Source: Proteus appendicitidis (GTDB taxonomy: Bacteria > Pseudomonadota > Gammaproteobacteria > Enterobacterales > Enterobacteriaceae). From it: 64,000 nucleotides of DNA. Below the pieces are notes generated by a model. It made no database searches. It was not told where the DNA came from and saw nothing but the letters and a program-made list of their open reading frames with translations. Shown piece after piece: positions 63,537-64,000 of this stretch. Both the position numbers and the translations under genes were made by a program. Each line of letters starts with the position of its first letter. Position 1 is the stretch's first letter. Location: assembly GCF_030271835.1 (NCBI RefSeq), contig NZ_CP127389.1, positions 3,570,001 to 3,634,000 on the forward strand, given 5' to 3'.

Positions 63537-64000
63537 ATGAAAATGCGATATTTGTTTTTGGCATTATTATGTTGCCTGTTTCCATTATTAAGTGGTTGTA
63601 AAGATCAATCTCTACTCACTAATTTGGATCAAAGACAGGCAACAGAAATTCAAGCTGTTTTACAAAAACACCAAATAACCAGCACTCGTAAAGCATTAGG
63701 AAAAGGGTTATTTGATGTTTCGGTCAAAAAAGAAGATATGGGAATTGCGATTCAAATTTTAGAAGAATATCAATTACCCACACTATCTCGAATTGAAGTG
63801 ACCCAGTTATTTCCATCAGATGCATTGGTATCATCACCGCAAGCCGAAAAAGCACGTTTAATTTCTGCTATTGAGCAACGATTAGAACAATCATTACTCA
63901 CAATTGACCATATTATTGATGCTAGGGTACATGTAAGTTACCCAATATCTCCGGCTGAACGCGTTATTCCAACACCTCATGCTTCAGCTTTAGTCTTTTA
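63537..64000 (+). CDS. prgK: T3SS inner-membrane ring lipoprotein PrgK/MxiJ (SctJ), 3' end missing
   Basis: My translation from the ATG at 63537 begins MKMRYLFLALLCCLFPLLSG and continues CKDQSLLTNLDQRQATEIQA, staying open to the window edge (154 codons). The lipobox is LLSGC. The first ring-building motif is present (LDQRQATEIQAVLQKHQI), as are IDARVHVSYPISPAER and the following SctJ segment. Two bases separate it from the prgJ stop. It runs off the right edge, so the second ring-building domain and C-terminal membrane helix cannot be judged. Confidence 0.93.
   Translation, partial: MKMRYLFLALLCCLFPLLSGCKDQSLLTNLDQRQATEIQAVLQKHQITSTRKALGKGLFDVSVKKEDMGIAIQILEEYQLPTLSRIEVTQLFPSDALVSSPQAEKARLISAIEQRLEQSLLTIDHIIDARVHVSYPISPAERVIPTPHASALVF

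Overview
The window looks like chromosomal DNA of a low-GC enterobacterium of the Morganellaceae. Proteus is my best guess and Providencia the main alternative. The reasons are a carnitine (cai) operon of enteric type, RecX, GntRKU and Bax genes of enteric type, a peptidoglycan O-acetylation cluster, and an Inv/Mxi-Spa type III secretion island that is clearly more AT-rich than the rest. No database search was possible. All names rest on reading motifs, lengths, gene order and remembered family sequences.

Layout. (1) 1-3015: the end of the carnitine operon, caiC (5' end outside the window), caiD and caiE, converging on the regulator gene caiF. (2) 3599-5177: a fructose-6-phosphate aldolase and a secreted AA10 lytic polysaccharide monooxygenase. 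(3) 5565-22322: a complete insecticidal-type Tc toxin locus on the minus strand. It runs tcA (2288 aa), tcB (1443 aa), a phage-like lysis cassette (holin, M15 endolysin, Rz, Rz1) and tcC (951 aa). A divergent LysR-type regulator sits in front of tcA. The variable C-terminal payload of TcC carries the Cys/His motif of CNF/DNT Rho-GTPase deamidases. (4) 22327-26433: recX without recA beside it, then three translationally coupled envelope genes (OM beta-barrel, D15-type barrel, DUF4056-like lipoprotein). (5) 26709-31481: bax and a patA-patB-ape1 peptidoglycan O-acetylation/de-acetylation cluster. (6) 31550-35812: a soluble chemoreceptor-like protein with a CZB zinc domain, then gluconate uptake and phosphorylation (gntU, gntK) with the repressor gene gntR and a perfect palindromic operator. 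(7) 36044-42623: an import operon with a Tat-exported binding protein, FecCD-type permease, ATPase, methyltransferase and ModD, followed by a TonB-dependent receptor. ModE-like palindromes precede both units, which suggests molybdate/tungstate or a related metallophore as cargo. (8) 42727-64000: an Inv/Mxi-Spa type III secretion island. The minus strand carries invF, invG, invE, invA, spaK, spaL, spaM, spaN, spaO, spaP, spaQ, spaR, spaS, sicA, sipB, sipC and two tandem IpaD/SipD-like tip genes. The divergent prgH, prgI, prgJ and prgK run off the right edge.

How it fits together. The Tc locus encodes a host-directed toxin (A pore/translocator, B-C cocoon with an enzyme inside), a lysis module that plausibly releases it (type 10 secretion logic), and next to it a chitin-active oxidase that could help breach a chitin barrier. 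The T3SS is a nearly complete injectisome with translocators, chaperones and regulator but no recognised effector in view. The most interesting points are the CNF-like TcC payload inside a Tc/lysis locus, the LPMO whose catalytic His does not follow a normal signal-peptidase site, the ModD/methyltransferase/TonB operon, the internal GTG start in spaO, and the paired tip proteins.
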